Shown here in pieces: positions 1 through 6,217 of a DNA stretch of 9,776 bases. Origin of the DNA: Rikenellaceae bacterium UBA1749 (GTDB taxonomy: Bacteria > Bacteroidota > Bacteroidia > Bacteroidales > Rikenellaceae); NCBI GenBank assembly GCA_002315675.1, contig DCHP01000064.1, positions 1 to 9,776 of the forward strand. The letters are read 5' to 3'. Each line of letters opens with the position of its first letter. The stretch's first letter is position 1. Below the pieces are notes generated by a model. It made no database searches. It had not been told where the DNA came from and saw nothing but the letters and a program-made list of their open reading frames with translations. A program made the translations under genes and the position numbers.

Positions 1-24
1 CCAAGTTATTTTTTTACGATTACT

Positions 25-825
25 ATGCAAAAGAGAATCACGCTTGTCCCATTTGGTGGAATAGGAAATCGTATCAGTGCTATTGAGTCTGCTGTAAGAC
101 TGTCAAAGGCAAGGGGATATGAACTGCGTGTTATGTGGTTTCAGGACTGGGGAATGAAAGCTGCTTTCAGTGACCTTTTCTCCGTCCAGGTTCCCGGACT
201 TGATGTTGTTGATCATCCTACTCTTTTTGACAGGATATCCCTTGAGCGTCCAAGAAAACATAATCTTTATTCATCAGCTCCATTTCAGGGAATGATCTTT
301 GACAGATGTTTCTATGGGGATAGAAGATATATTTCATCCGAAGAGCTTCTTGATGCCGGCAGAGTGTATATAACAAGCTGTTACAGCTTTTTTGATGGGG
401 AAACGGATTATTCTTTTTTTTCTCCTTCTAATGATGTCGCCAAACGGGTCAGTGAACTGACATACGGTTTTGCCGAAAATACAGTCGGTATTCATGTCAG
501 AAGGGGAGACCACATTGAGGCGACAAGCCATAGTCCCATTTCCCTTTTCATGGATGCCATTGAAAACGAACCAGATGGTACAAAATTCTACCTGTCAACT
601 GACAGTCACCAGGTGAAGACAGCGCTTATAGAAAAATACGGCAACCGAATTATGACCGATCCGGTGACACTTCAAAGAGGCTCCATGGAGGCTGAGTGTG
701 AAGCCGTGGCAGAACTGTTCGTGCTCTCAAAATGCAGTAAGGTTATAGGAAGTTTCAATAGTTCCTTCGGATTGAAATCGGCTGAAATCGGCCGTATTCC
801 TTTTAAATGTATTTCAAATGATTAG
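25..825 (+). CDS. Fucosyltransferase-like glycosyltransferase (GT11/NodZ-type fold)
   Basis: This 266-residue protein has no signal peptide or membrane segment and is probably a cytosolic sugar transferase acting on a glycan precursor. Near the N-terminus it has GGIGNR (residues 11-16), the place where GT11 and related fucosyltransferases have their GG(L/I)GN donor-site loop. HVRRGD (157-162) is the HxRRGD motif that binds GDP-fucose in GT11, NodZ and O-fucosyltransferases. FYLSTDS (188-194) and a C-terminal stretch with IGSFNSSF (241-248) match the later conserved motifs of that superfamily. The ATG has no Shine-Dalgarno sequence, as usual in Bacteroidota. The stop codon lies inside the first codons of the following M23 peptidase gene, so the two are almost certainly co-transcribed; any upstream operon partners are outside the window. 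Donor and acceptor are inferred from motifs only; another GT-B sugar transferase with the same motif is possible. Confidence 0.75.
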   Translation: MQKRITLVPFGGIGNRISAIESAVRLSKARGYELRVMWFQDWGMKAAFSDLFSVQVPGLDVVDHPTLFDRISLERPRKHNLYSSAPFQGMIFDRCFYGDRRYISSEELLDAGRVYITSCYSFFDGETDYSFFSPSNDVAKRVSELTYGFAENTVGIHVRRGDHIEATSHSPISLFMDAIENEPDGTKFYLSTDSHQVKTALIEKYGNRIMTDPVTLQRGSMEAECEAVAELFVLSKCSKVIGSFNSSFGLKSAEIGRIPFKCISND

Positions 826-2527
826 ACATATTTTATCAGTAGTTACATTGTTTCTCTGTTCCGTAACTTCAGTTATTTCACAATCAGAATTTTTAAGTCC
901 GATGCCGGACTACCCGATGATACTTTCATCGAATTTTGCAGAGGCCAGGCCAAATCATTTCCATTCTGGAATCGATATAAAGACAGGTGGAGAGGAAGGT
1001 CATAGGATTGTTGCAGTAAAGGATGGATATGTCTCAAGGATAGCAGTAAAACCATATGGGTATGGCAGGGTTGTCTATCTTACCCATAATGATGGAACGA
1101 CATCAGTATATGCCCATATCAGCAGATTCATTCCAAAGCTTGAATCCTATATCCGTACCATGAGGTATGAAACCCAGACTAACGATGTGGAACTTTACCC
1201 AGACAAGGATATGTTCCAGTTCAAGGCAGGGGAGCAGATTGCCTTCTCCGGTAATTCCGGAAGTTCCGGAGGCCCCCACCTCCATTTTGAAATAAGGGAC
1301 TCGAGGACTCAGAATACGATTAACATTCTTTCAACCGGCATATATGATGTTGAAGATAACATTCCACCGACAATAGTTGCACTTCATTTCTTTGCTGTAG
1401 ACACCATTGATGGAGTTCCCGTGGAAAAGAAGATCAAGACACTAGTCCCTGTCAAGGCAGGACCAAATGACTATTGTTTTTCATCTCCCGTCAAGCTTCC
1501 ATGCAAAGGCTTCTTCGTTCTTGAAACAACGGACAGAAAGGATGGAACGCAGAATACAATGGGGGTATACAATATTATTGAATGGGTGGATGGGACCCCG
1601 GTGTACCAGATGTCCCTGGATGAGTTTTCTTTTGCCGAAACAAGAAGTGTAAATTCCCTGACCATATACGGCATGCAGAAAAAATCACGCAATGAGATTT
1701 TCCGTCTTTCCCGCCAGCAGAACTGTAATTTCTCCGGTCTTAGAATTAAAAGCCGTGATGGTGTTATTGATCCCTCGCAGTCTGACAGCGTCAGGATTGA
1801 GGTTTTGGATGATGCCGGAAATATGTCATCGCTCGCCTTTGCCGTAAAAGCAGATTCCTTGTCGGAAAAGCCACAGTTTATGATTTCAGAATTTGCATCA
1901 AAAGTCATCTCTGGGATGCCAAAAACTTTCTCGAAAGATCAGTTTTCCGTCACTATTGCGGAAAAATCGCTGTTTGCTACAAGTTATGTGGAAATCGAAA
2001 AGATTGACACTACAGGCCTAAAGACAAAAGCCCTTTCAGAAATATTCAGACTTGACAGTGAAAGCGTCCCATATTTTTCTCCGGTCACCATTTCAATAAG
2101 ATCAGGATCTGCCATCGAGAAGGGAATGGTAATGGCCAGGTATAATCCTTCGACTCATGGATTGAGTTCAATAGGCGGAAGGGTTTCTGGCAATTCAATT
2201 ACCGCAACTACCAGCGCTGGGGGATATTTCTGTCTGGCGTGCGACACCATTGCTCCGAAAATAACCCCGGCATTACCTAAGAATTTTTCCTGGACATCAT
2301 CAAAAAGTGTAAAGTTCAAGATGGCGGACAACTTCTCGGGCGTATCTTCATATTCCCTTTCAATAGACGGGAAATTTGCAATCCTGGAACATATAATGAA
2401 ACAGTCGACACTTGTCCATTTCTTCGACGATAAGGTATTCGGAACAGGCAAGAATCATAAACTGGTGCTTACAATCGTTGATGGGGCAGGCAATAGGGCA
2501 GTATATACCAAAACATATACAAGATAA
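818..2527 (+). CDS. Exported M23 (LytM-type) metallopeptidase with long C-terminal extension
   Basis: The 569-residue protein starts with a signal peptide (about residues 1-21, ending VIS-Q). The M23 endopeptidase domain spans about residues 30-165. The zinc ligands are visible as H49 and D53 in HSGID and as the second His of HLH (154-156), preceded by the GNSGSSGGPH loop. H100 in YAH is the further conserved His. M23 enzymes cut peptide cross-bridges in peptidoglycan or act as scaffolds; with all metal ligands present an active periplasmic enzyme is expected. About 35 residues are inserted between the YAH strand and the GNSG loop. The C-terminal 400 residues look beta-rich and include a segment typical of Ig-like or fibronectin-like domains (DNFSGVSSYSLSIDG), a layout common for M23 proteins of Bacteroidales. 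The start overlaps the preceding glycosyltransferase gene by 8 bp (translational coupling), suggesting a shared envelope-related role. Confidence 0.9.
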   Translation: MIRHILSVVTLFLCSVTSVISQSEFLSPMPDYPMILSSNFAEARPNHFHSGIDIKTGGEEGHRIVAVKDGYVSRIAVKPYGYGRVVYLTHNDGTTSVYAHISRFIPKLESYIRTMRYETQTNDVELYPDKDMFQFKAGEQIAFSGNSGSSGGPHLHFEIRDSRTQNTINILSTGIYDVEDNIPPTIVALHFFAVDTIDGVPVEKKIKTLVPVKAGPNDYCFSSPVKLPCKGFFVLETTDRKDGTQNTMGVYNIIEWVDGTPVYQMSLDEFSFAETRSVNSLTIYGMQKKSRNEIFRLSRQQNCNFSGLRIKSRDGVIDPSQSDSVRIEVLDDAGNMSSLAFAVKADSLSEKPQFMISEFASKVISGMPKTFSKDQFSVTIAEKSLFATSYVEIEKIDTTGLKTKALSEIFRLDSESVPYFSPVTISIRSGSAIEKGMVMARYNPSTHGLSSIGGRVSGNSITATTSAGGYFCLACDTIAPKITPALPKNFSWTSSKSVKFKMADNFSGVSSYSLSIDGKFAILEHIMKQSTLVHFFDDKVFGTGKNHKLVLTIVDGAGNRAVYTKTYTR

Positions 2528-2575
2528 AGGCTATTGCTATCCGGTTGCTGCTAATACCAATAATTTGAACGCTTC

Positions 2576-2660
2576 CTCTCTCTCTCACTCACTCACTCTC
2601 TCACTCACTCACTCACTCACTCACTCACTCACACTATCTCTCTCTCTCTACATCTATCTA
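2576..2660 (+). repeat. CT / ACTC microsatellite in an intergenic region
   Basis: A simple-sequence tract lies between the M23 peptidase gene and the Gly-rich protein gene. It begins with CT dinucleotides, then three perfect ACTC units (2587-2598), an interrupting TCTC, seven perfect ACTC units (2603-2630), ACAC, another CT run (2638-2649) and three degenerate ATCT-type units (2652-2660). No G occurs on the + strand from 2572 to 2666. Both flanking reading frames exclude the tract, so copy-number changes would alter spacing or leader RNA length, not protein sequence. Such tracts are uncommon in bacterial chromosomes and are typical sites of slipped-strand mispairing. Confidence 0.9.
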
Positions 2661-2661
2661 C

Positions 2662-2698
2662 CTTATGGGGTTAAACCATAAGCTTTCAGTTTTGTCTA
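2662..2698 (+). terminator. Candidate intrinsic terminator after the M23 gene
   Basis: CTTATGG (2662-2668) and CCATAAG (2676-2682) form a perfect 7-bp stem around a 7-nt loop. It is followed by CTTTCAGTTTTG, a broken T-tract. It could end the glycosyltransferase/M23 transcript after it has run through the microsatellite, and isolate the Gly-rich gene downstream. The T-tract is weak, so an alternative is a hairpin in the 5' leader of the downstream gene. Confidence 0.4.
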
Positions 2699-2725
2699 TA
2701 GAGTATAGAAGAAACTTTAGATTTG
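2692..2725 (+). promoter_or_regulatory. Candidate Bacteroidota promoter for the Gly-rich protein gene
   Basis: TAGATTTG (2718-2725) matches the Bacteroidota -7 consensus TAnnTTTG exactly. A TTG (2692-2694, within TTTTG) lies 23 bp upstream; the usual spacer is about 19-21 bp, so the -33 match is imperfect. The -7 box ends only 6 bp before the ATG at 2732, which would make the transcript leaderless or nearly so. If instead transcription starts further upstream, the microsatellite would be in the 5' leader. Confidence 0.4.
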
Positions 2726-2731
2726 TTTGCC

Positions 2732-3568
2732 ATGAAAGCTAAATTCATTACTTCATTTGTCTTTTCGTTGCTTTTTGTTCTGCTTTCAAACAATGTATGT
2801 GCACAGCCCCAGCCGCCACGTGATCAGAAAGGACACTCAAACCAGCCTGGTCATGGGCCGGGAGAAATGCGTATGCCTTCACCGTATGAAATGGCAAAAT
2901 CTATGACTGACATGATGCAAAGGGATGTCAGACTGGATGCGAAACAATATAAATCCTTATATAAACTCTTTGTTAAGGATTTCAAATTTATCCAGAAAGT
3001 TAGAAGCATTGATATGCCTCCAGCAGGAGGCGGTGGTCCAGCTATGGGAGGACATGATGGTGCGTCAGGTTTGAATTACGGAGGCTCAAATGGCCAGGTC
3101 GGAGGAAACTTTTCTGCAGATTCCAGGGGCGCCAGTATGAGCGGAAATGTAAATATTGGACAGGGTGCCTCAATGAATGGAAGTGTAGGCGCCGGAAGTG
3201 GTGGAGTAGGATTGAAAGGCGGAATCTCATTCGGTGGAGGCGCTTCAGGTGGAGGAGGCCAGGGTGGTCCTTCTTCTATGGGAGGCCAACGTGGTGGTGG
3301 AGGACAAGGTGGCTCCTCACCTATGGGAGGTCAACACGGTGGAAATCCTGGCGGTGATATGCGTGGTGGTAATGGTCCGCATGGTATGCCAGGTGGCGAT
3401 GGTATGGAACAAATCCAGTTTCCTGATGAGTATCTGCAAAAAGAGGATGCCAAACTAAGAAAGATACTTTCTCCTGGGCAATACAGACTATGGCGCGAAA
3501 AACATCCGTTTGATTATCTTTCATTCCTTTACAGACCAGAAAACAAAGAAAAGGAACATAGAAGGTAA
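2732..3568 (+). CDS. Exported Gly-rich protein with Spy/DUF4890-like terminal helices
   Basis: A 278-residue protein. A clear signal peptide (1-24, cleavage after VCA) sends it to the periplasm or surface. Residues 50-92 are helical (YEMAKSMTDMMQRDVRLDAK and following), and residues 231-257 contain EDAKLRKILSPGQYRLWREK. These resemble the start and end of small Bacteroidales periplasmic proteins of the DUF4890 and Spy/CpxP LTxxQ type, in which the latter motif reads roughly 'LKKVLTPEQY'. Between them sits about 130 residues of low-complexity sequence rich in Gly, Ser, Met, Gln and Asn (about 96-223), including a 15-residue tandem repeat (174-188 and 189-203). Spy/CpxP proteins are periplasmic chaperones or stress sensors; a similar role here is an inference. 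The ATG at 2732 is preferred over an in-frame TTG at 2723 because it gives a standard signal peptide. The gene stands alone, separated from the M23 gene by the microsatellite and a hairpin. Confidence 0.75.
   Translation: MKAKFITSFVFSLLFVLLSNNVCAQPQPPRDQKGHSNQPGHGPGEMRMPSPYEMAKSMTDMMQRDVRLDAKQYKSLYKLFVKDFKFIQKVRSIDMPPAGGGGPAMGGHDGASGLNYGGSNGQVGGNFSADSRGASMSGNVNIGQGASMNGSVGAGSGGVGLKGGISFGGGASGGGGQGGPSSMGGQRGGGGQGGSSPMGGQHGGNPGGDMRGGNGPHGMPGGDGMEQIQFPDEYLQKEDAKLRKILSPGQYRLWREKHPFDYLSFLYRPENKEKEHRR
3251..3340 (+). repeat. Tandem 45-bp in-frame repeat within the Gly-rich gene
   Basis: Two adjoining 45-bp units (3251-3295 and 3296-3340) each encode GGGQGG(P/S)S(S/P)MGGQ(R/H)G. The copies differ at several synonymous positions, so the duplication is not very recent, or the protein pattern is under selection. 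It shows the Gly-rich segment growing by unit duplication. Confidence 0.7.
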
Positions 3569-3635
3569 TCTTAGACTCCGATGTCAACAGCCGAAATTTC
3601 ATCAGAACAAAGAAAAGGATTCCAGAAGTAATCTT
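3542..3635 (+). repeat. Imperfect direct repeat duplicating the 3' end of the Gly-rich gene
   Basis: AACAAAGAAAAGGA occurs exactly at 3542-3555 and at 3606-3619. Both copies are followed after a few divergent bases by AGAAG(G)TAATCTT, so roughly 30 bp containing the gene's last codons and its TAA is repeated 64 bp downstream with one base missing. The second copy ends a 16-codon in-frame stretch starting at ATG 3581 (ends ...EQRKGFQK, stop), which could be the tail of a decayed second gene. Confidence 0.55.
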
Positions 3636-3646
3636 TTGTACTGACC

Positions 3647-3805
3647 ATGATTCTGGAATTTCCAGATGTGTCATCACCCAAAAAACAGTATGTGGATCCA
3701 CTTGAAATAGTCCCAAAATTGGAAAATGCCTTCGAGGTAAAGACCTGTGTCAGTGGTAAATACGACAAAACATACTTTTCCAAGCTGATTCGTATGTTAT
3801 TTTAG
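3647..3805 (+). CDS. Doubtful small ORF, 52 residues, unknown
   Basis: An open frame from ATG 3647 to TAG 3805 encodes 52 residues with a charged, ordinary protein-like composition (for example YVDPLEIVPKLENAFEVKTC). I do not recognise it. It ends inside the last codons of the convergent DAHP synthase/chorismate mutase gene. Upstream, the same frame is open back to a stop at 3629-3631, beyond which lies the 16-codon stretch that starts at 3581. It could be a small gene, the remnant of a larger decayed one, or chance. An opposite-strand frame with a TTG start (3571-3783) covers nearly the same bases, and neither has supporting homology or a distinct start signal. Confidence 0.2.
   Translation: MILEFPDVSSPKKQYVDPLEIVPKLENAFEVKTCVSGKYDKTYFSKLIRMLF
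3769..3798 (-). terminator. Weak hairpin after the DAHP synthase/chorismate mutase gene
   Basis: AACATAC (3769-3775) pairs with GTATGTT (3792-3798) around a 16-nt loop. The hairpin overlaps the first bases of the - strand stop codon. In the - direction it is followed by TTGTCGTATTT. The stem is short and the T-tract poor, so this is only a candidate end for the transcript. Confidence 0.25.
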
Positions 3806-4843
3806 GATATTGCTCTGATGACGGATGCTCTCCATATGGATGGCTTCTAGGATTTTCGATATGAACTGTTCGGATAATCCAAGTGATACAGCTCTATCAA
3901 CGGCACTGTTAACTACATCGGACCATCTTCTGTTCTGAAGGATTGCGACATTGTTCTTCTGCTTCAGTTCGCCTATCTTGTCAGATATATCCATACGCTT
4001 GGAAAGAAGATCCAGGATTGAAATGTCTATTTCATCGATTTCACTTCTATAGACTTTGATCATCCTTGCGAACTCTTCATCATCACAACTATCAGCCCTC
4101 CAGATAATTGAATCAAGCAGGGTGGGTAGTTCAGAAGGAGTTATTTGTTGCTTTGAATCGCTTAGCGCTTTTGCAGGACATATATGACTTTCAATCATAA
4201 GTCCGTCATACTGGAGGTTTGCCGCAACCTGACATATTTCCTTGATATATTCTGAATTTCCGGAAATGTGCGATGGGTCGCATATCAGTTTCATCTCAGG
4301 AAAGCGTCTTCGCATTTCAAGCGGAATGGCCCATACAGGCTGATTTCTGTATTTGTGTTCCCCATATATTGAAAAACCGCGATGTATTAGTGCAATGTTC
4401 TCTTTTTTGATGCCTGCGTCAAGAATACGCTGAACACTTCCTGTCCATAATTCAACATCAGGATTGACAGGGTTCTTTATCATAATCCTGGTGTCAGGAT
4501 AATCTCTCAGGGAATCAGCAATTTCCTGGACTGCAAATGGACTTACTGTTGTTCTGGCCCCAATCCACAAAACATCTATTCCGTATTTTTTTGAAAGTTC
4601 AACATGTTTTGCAGATGCTACCTCAGTGCAGACCTTGACTCTATATTTATCTTTGACTTCTGCAAGCCATTTCAGTCCCTCTTCTCCAATACCTTCGAAA
4701 GCACCAGGGTGTGTGCGGGGTTTCCATATGCCGGCACGAATAATGTCGACTTTTCCGCATTTTACGATTCCGTCAATAGTTGATAGTAACTGTTCCCTTG
4801 TTTCTGCGCTGCAAGGTCCTGATATGATAACCGGTTTTTTCAT
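3797..4843 (-). CDS. aroF: Bifunctional 3-deoxy-7-phosphoheptulonate synthase / chorismate mutase
   Basis: This cytosolic enzyme of 348 residues joins the first step of the shikimate pathway (phosphoenolpyruvate plus erythrose 4-phosphate to DAHP) to the conversion of chorismate to prephenate. The DAHP synthase domain (about 1-250, the type I KDPG/KDO8P-like family) shows GPCSAE (9-14), RAGIWKPRT (36-44), IGARTT (94-99), KNPVNPD (123-129), HRGFS (154-158), CDPSH (188-192) and ESH (218-220), which carry the metal ligands and phosphate-binding residues. The C-terminal AroQ-type chorismate mutase domain (about 258-348) has R266, R283, K294 and S339/Q343 at positions matching the E. coli active site. 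The start is set at ATG 4841-4843 because an upstream in-frame ATG would add 24 residues unlike the family. The gene is solitary, with no other aromatic pathway gene nearby. Coupling the two activities usually lets prephenate or another product of the mutase branch regulate entry to the pathway; which effector acts here is not visible. Confidence 0.93.
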   Translation of the reverse strand: MKKPVIISGPCSAETREQLLSTIDGIVKCGKVDIIRAGIWKPRTHPGAFEGIGEEGLKWLAEVKDKYRVKVCTEVASAKHVELSKKYGIDVLWIGARTTVSPFAVQEIADSLRDYPDTRIMIKNPVNPDVELWTGSVQRILDAGIKKENIALIHRGFSIYGEHKYRNQPVWAIPLEMRRRFPEMKLICDPSHISGNSEYIKEICQVAANLQYDGLMIESHICPAKALSDSKQQITPSELPTLLDSIIWRADSCDDEEFARMIKVYRSEIDEIDISILDLLSKRMDISDKIGELKQKNNVAILQNRRWSDVVNSAVDRAVSLGLSEQFISKILEAIHMESIRHQSNILK

Positions 4844-5103
4844 TTGATAGCAAAAGTAAGCAAAATCATTGATATTTATCCAGTTTGTCCTAAATCTCCA
4901 ATATTTTCTCCTCATCTATGTCTACTATTCCAAATATTGGTGCTTCACATAAAGTGCCTCTTGAATCATCAATGCAAAAACAGTCACTTAAGTATCAAAA
5001 ATGTCTTTCATGAGAATTCATCAGTGAAATCTGGTCATGAGTGAGGAAATTATTAATATCTTTCGATGGTTTTATGTCATCAATAAGATCATATTGTGGT
5101 ATT
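4844..5103. other. Divergent intergenic region between aroF and the aldolase gene
   Basis: A 260-bp AT-rich spacer must hold the promoters of both divergent genes. On the - strand TACTTTTG (4851-4858) fits the -7 consensus TAnnTTTG and ends 7 bp before the aroF ATG; the sequence CTGG lies 21 bp upstream of it where a -33 TTG is expected, which is a poor match. On the + strand I see no convincing box, only TATCTTTC at 5057-5064. TCATGAG occurs twice (5008-5014, 5035-5041), 27 bp apart, meaning unknown. A frame from TTG 4844 to 5044 exists but looks like chance. Confidence 0.5.
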
Positions 5104-6162
5104 ATGAAAATGATAAGATTTAATTGTGATTATAGTGAAGGTGCCCATCCAAGAATCCTTGAGCGTCTAATGGAAACCAATCTTATGCAGACAGAAGTGT
5201 ATGGTGAAGACCAGTTCTGTCAAAGGGCAAAGGAACTTATTTCTTCCCATCTTGGGAGGGTTGATGCTGATATTCATTTTCTGGTTGGAGGAACTCAGAC
5301 AAACCTGACTCTAATAAGTTCTGTCCTTCGTCCATACGAGGGAGTTCTCTCTGCTGTTACCGGACATATTGGAGTGCATGAGACAGGGTCAATAGAGGCG
5401 ACCGGCCATAAGGTACTGACTATTCCTACCGCTGATGGTAAACTATCGTCAAGACAGATAAGAGAAATGTATATGGGACATGTCAATGATGTGAATCATG
5501 AGCATATGGTACGTCCTGGTATGGTATATATTTCCCAGCCAACCGAAAACGGTACATTGTATTCCTTGAAGGAACTGGAGGAAATATCAGCTGTATGCAA
5601 ACATTCTGGCCTATTCTTTTATGTTGATGGTGCCAGACTTGGTTATGGGCTTGCCTCCCCAAAAGCAGACTTTACTATTGCTGATCTGGCAAGACTTACA
5701 GATGCCTTCTATATCGGTGGAACAAAACAGGGTGCACTTTTTGGTGAAGCACTTGTAATAATGAACAGTTCCATCAGAAAGAATTTTCGTTATTCCATCA
5801 AGCAGAAAGGAGCCTTGCTCGCCAAGGGAAGACTCCTTGGTATTCAGTATGAAGCTCTTTTTGATGATACATCAGCAGACAGGAAACCTCTATACTTTCA
5901 GATGGCTGAAAATGCAATTGATAAAGCTATGAGAATCAAAACAGCACTACAGAATAAGGGAATAGACCTTCTTTTTGATTCCTGGACAAACCAGCAATAT
6001 CCTGTTTTTGAAAAATCACAGCTGGAAAAACTGGAAAAGGATTTTGTTTTCGATTTCTGGGCAGAATTTTCTGGGACAAAAAATGCCGTTAGAATCTGTA
6101 CAAGCTGGGCGACAAGGGAGGATGATACGCAAACCCTGATAAATGCAATAAATAATCTTTAG
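5104..6162 (+). CDS. Threonine aldolase-type PLP-dependent lyase
   Basis: A 352-residue cytosolic fold-type I PLP enzyme of the beta-eliminating lyase family, closest in pattern to low-specificity L-threonine aldolase, which splits threonine or allo-threonine into glycine and acetaldehyde. Recognisable elements are the N-terminal NCDYSEGAHPRIL (7-19), the PLP phosphate loop GGTQTN (62-67), GHIGVHETGSIEATGHKVL (87-105) where a His stacks on the cofactor, YVDGAR (173-178) with the Asp that bonds the pyridine nitrogen, and YIGGTKQG (203-210) with K208 as the PLP Schiff-base lysine. Length fits the family. The start is placed at ATG 5104 (5110 is equally possible); an in-frame GTG at 5041 would add a tail absent from the family. 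Related beta-eliminating lyases cannot be excluded for substrate. The next gene begins 55 bp later on the same strand with no terminator seen between, so the two may be co-transcribed. Confidence 0.85.
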   Translation: MKMIRFNCDYSEGAHPRILERLMETNLMQTEVYGEDQFCQRAKELISSHLGRVDADIHFLVGGTQTNLTLISSVLRPYEGVLSAVTGHIGVHETGSIEATGHKVLTIPTADGKLSSRQIREMYMGHVNDVNHEHMVRPGMVYISQPTENGTLYSLKELEEISAVCKHSGLFFYVDGARLGYGLASPKADFTIADLARLTDAFYIGGTKQGALFGEALVIMNSSIRKNFRYSIKQKGALLAKGRLLGIQYEALFDDTSADRKPLYFQMAENAIDKAMRIKTALQNKGIDLLFDSWTNQQYPVFEKSQLEKLEKDFVFDFWAEFSGTKNAVRICTSWATREDDTQTLINAINNL

Positions 6163-6217
6163 ATAAAAATAAAACCCAAAACCTGTTGATTATTGAATTT
6201 GTAGCGAAATACGTGAA

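Noticed and set aside
2412..2681. Plus-strand frame whose C-terminus is a run of SLTHSLTHSLT repeats
   Set aside because: It begins inside the M23 gene in another frame and owes its open length to the stop-free microsatellite; no sign of translation or a real start.
3618..3659. Inverted repeat ATTCCAGAA/TTCTGGAAT as a terminator
   Set aside because: The 9-bp arms are 23 bases apart and no T-tract follows, so a terminator role is not supported.
3571..3783. 70-codon minus-strand frame starting just after aroF
   Set aside because: It has only a TTG start, no recognisable protein pattern, and shares its bases with the plus-strand ORF at 3647-3805; judged to be chance.
4844..5044. 66-codon plus-strand frame in the aroF/aldolase spacer
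   Set aside because: It uses a TTG start, lies in the divergent promoter region and has a composition unlike a folded protein.
5041..5103. Upstream GTG start for the aldolase-type lyase
   Set aside because: It would add 21 residues not seen at the family's N-terminus, which begins near MKMIRFNCDY; ATG 5104 preferred.
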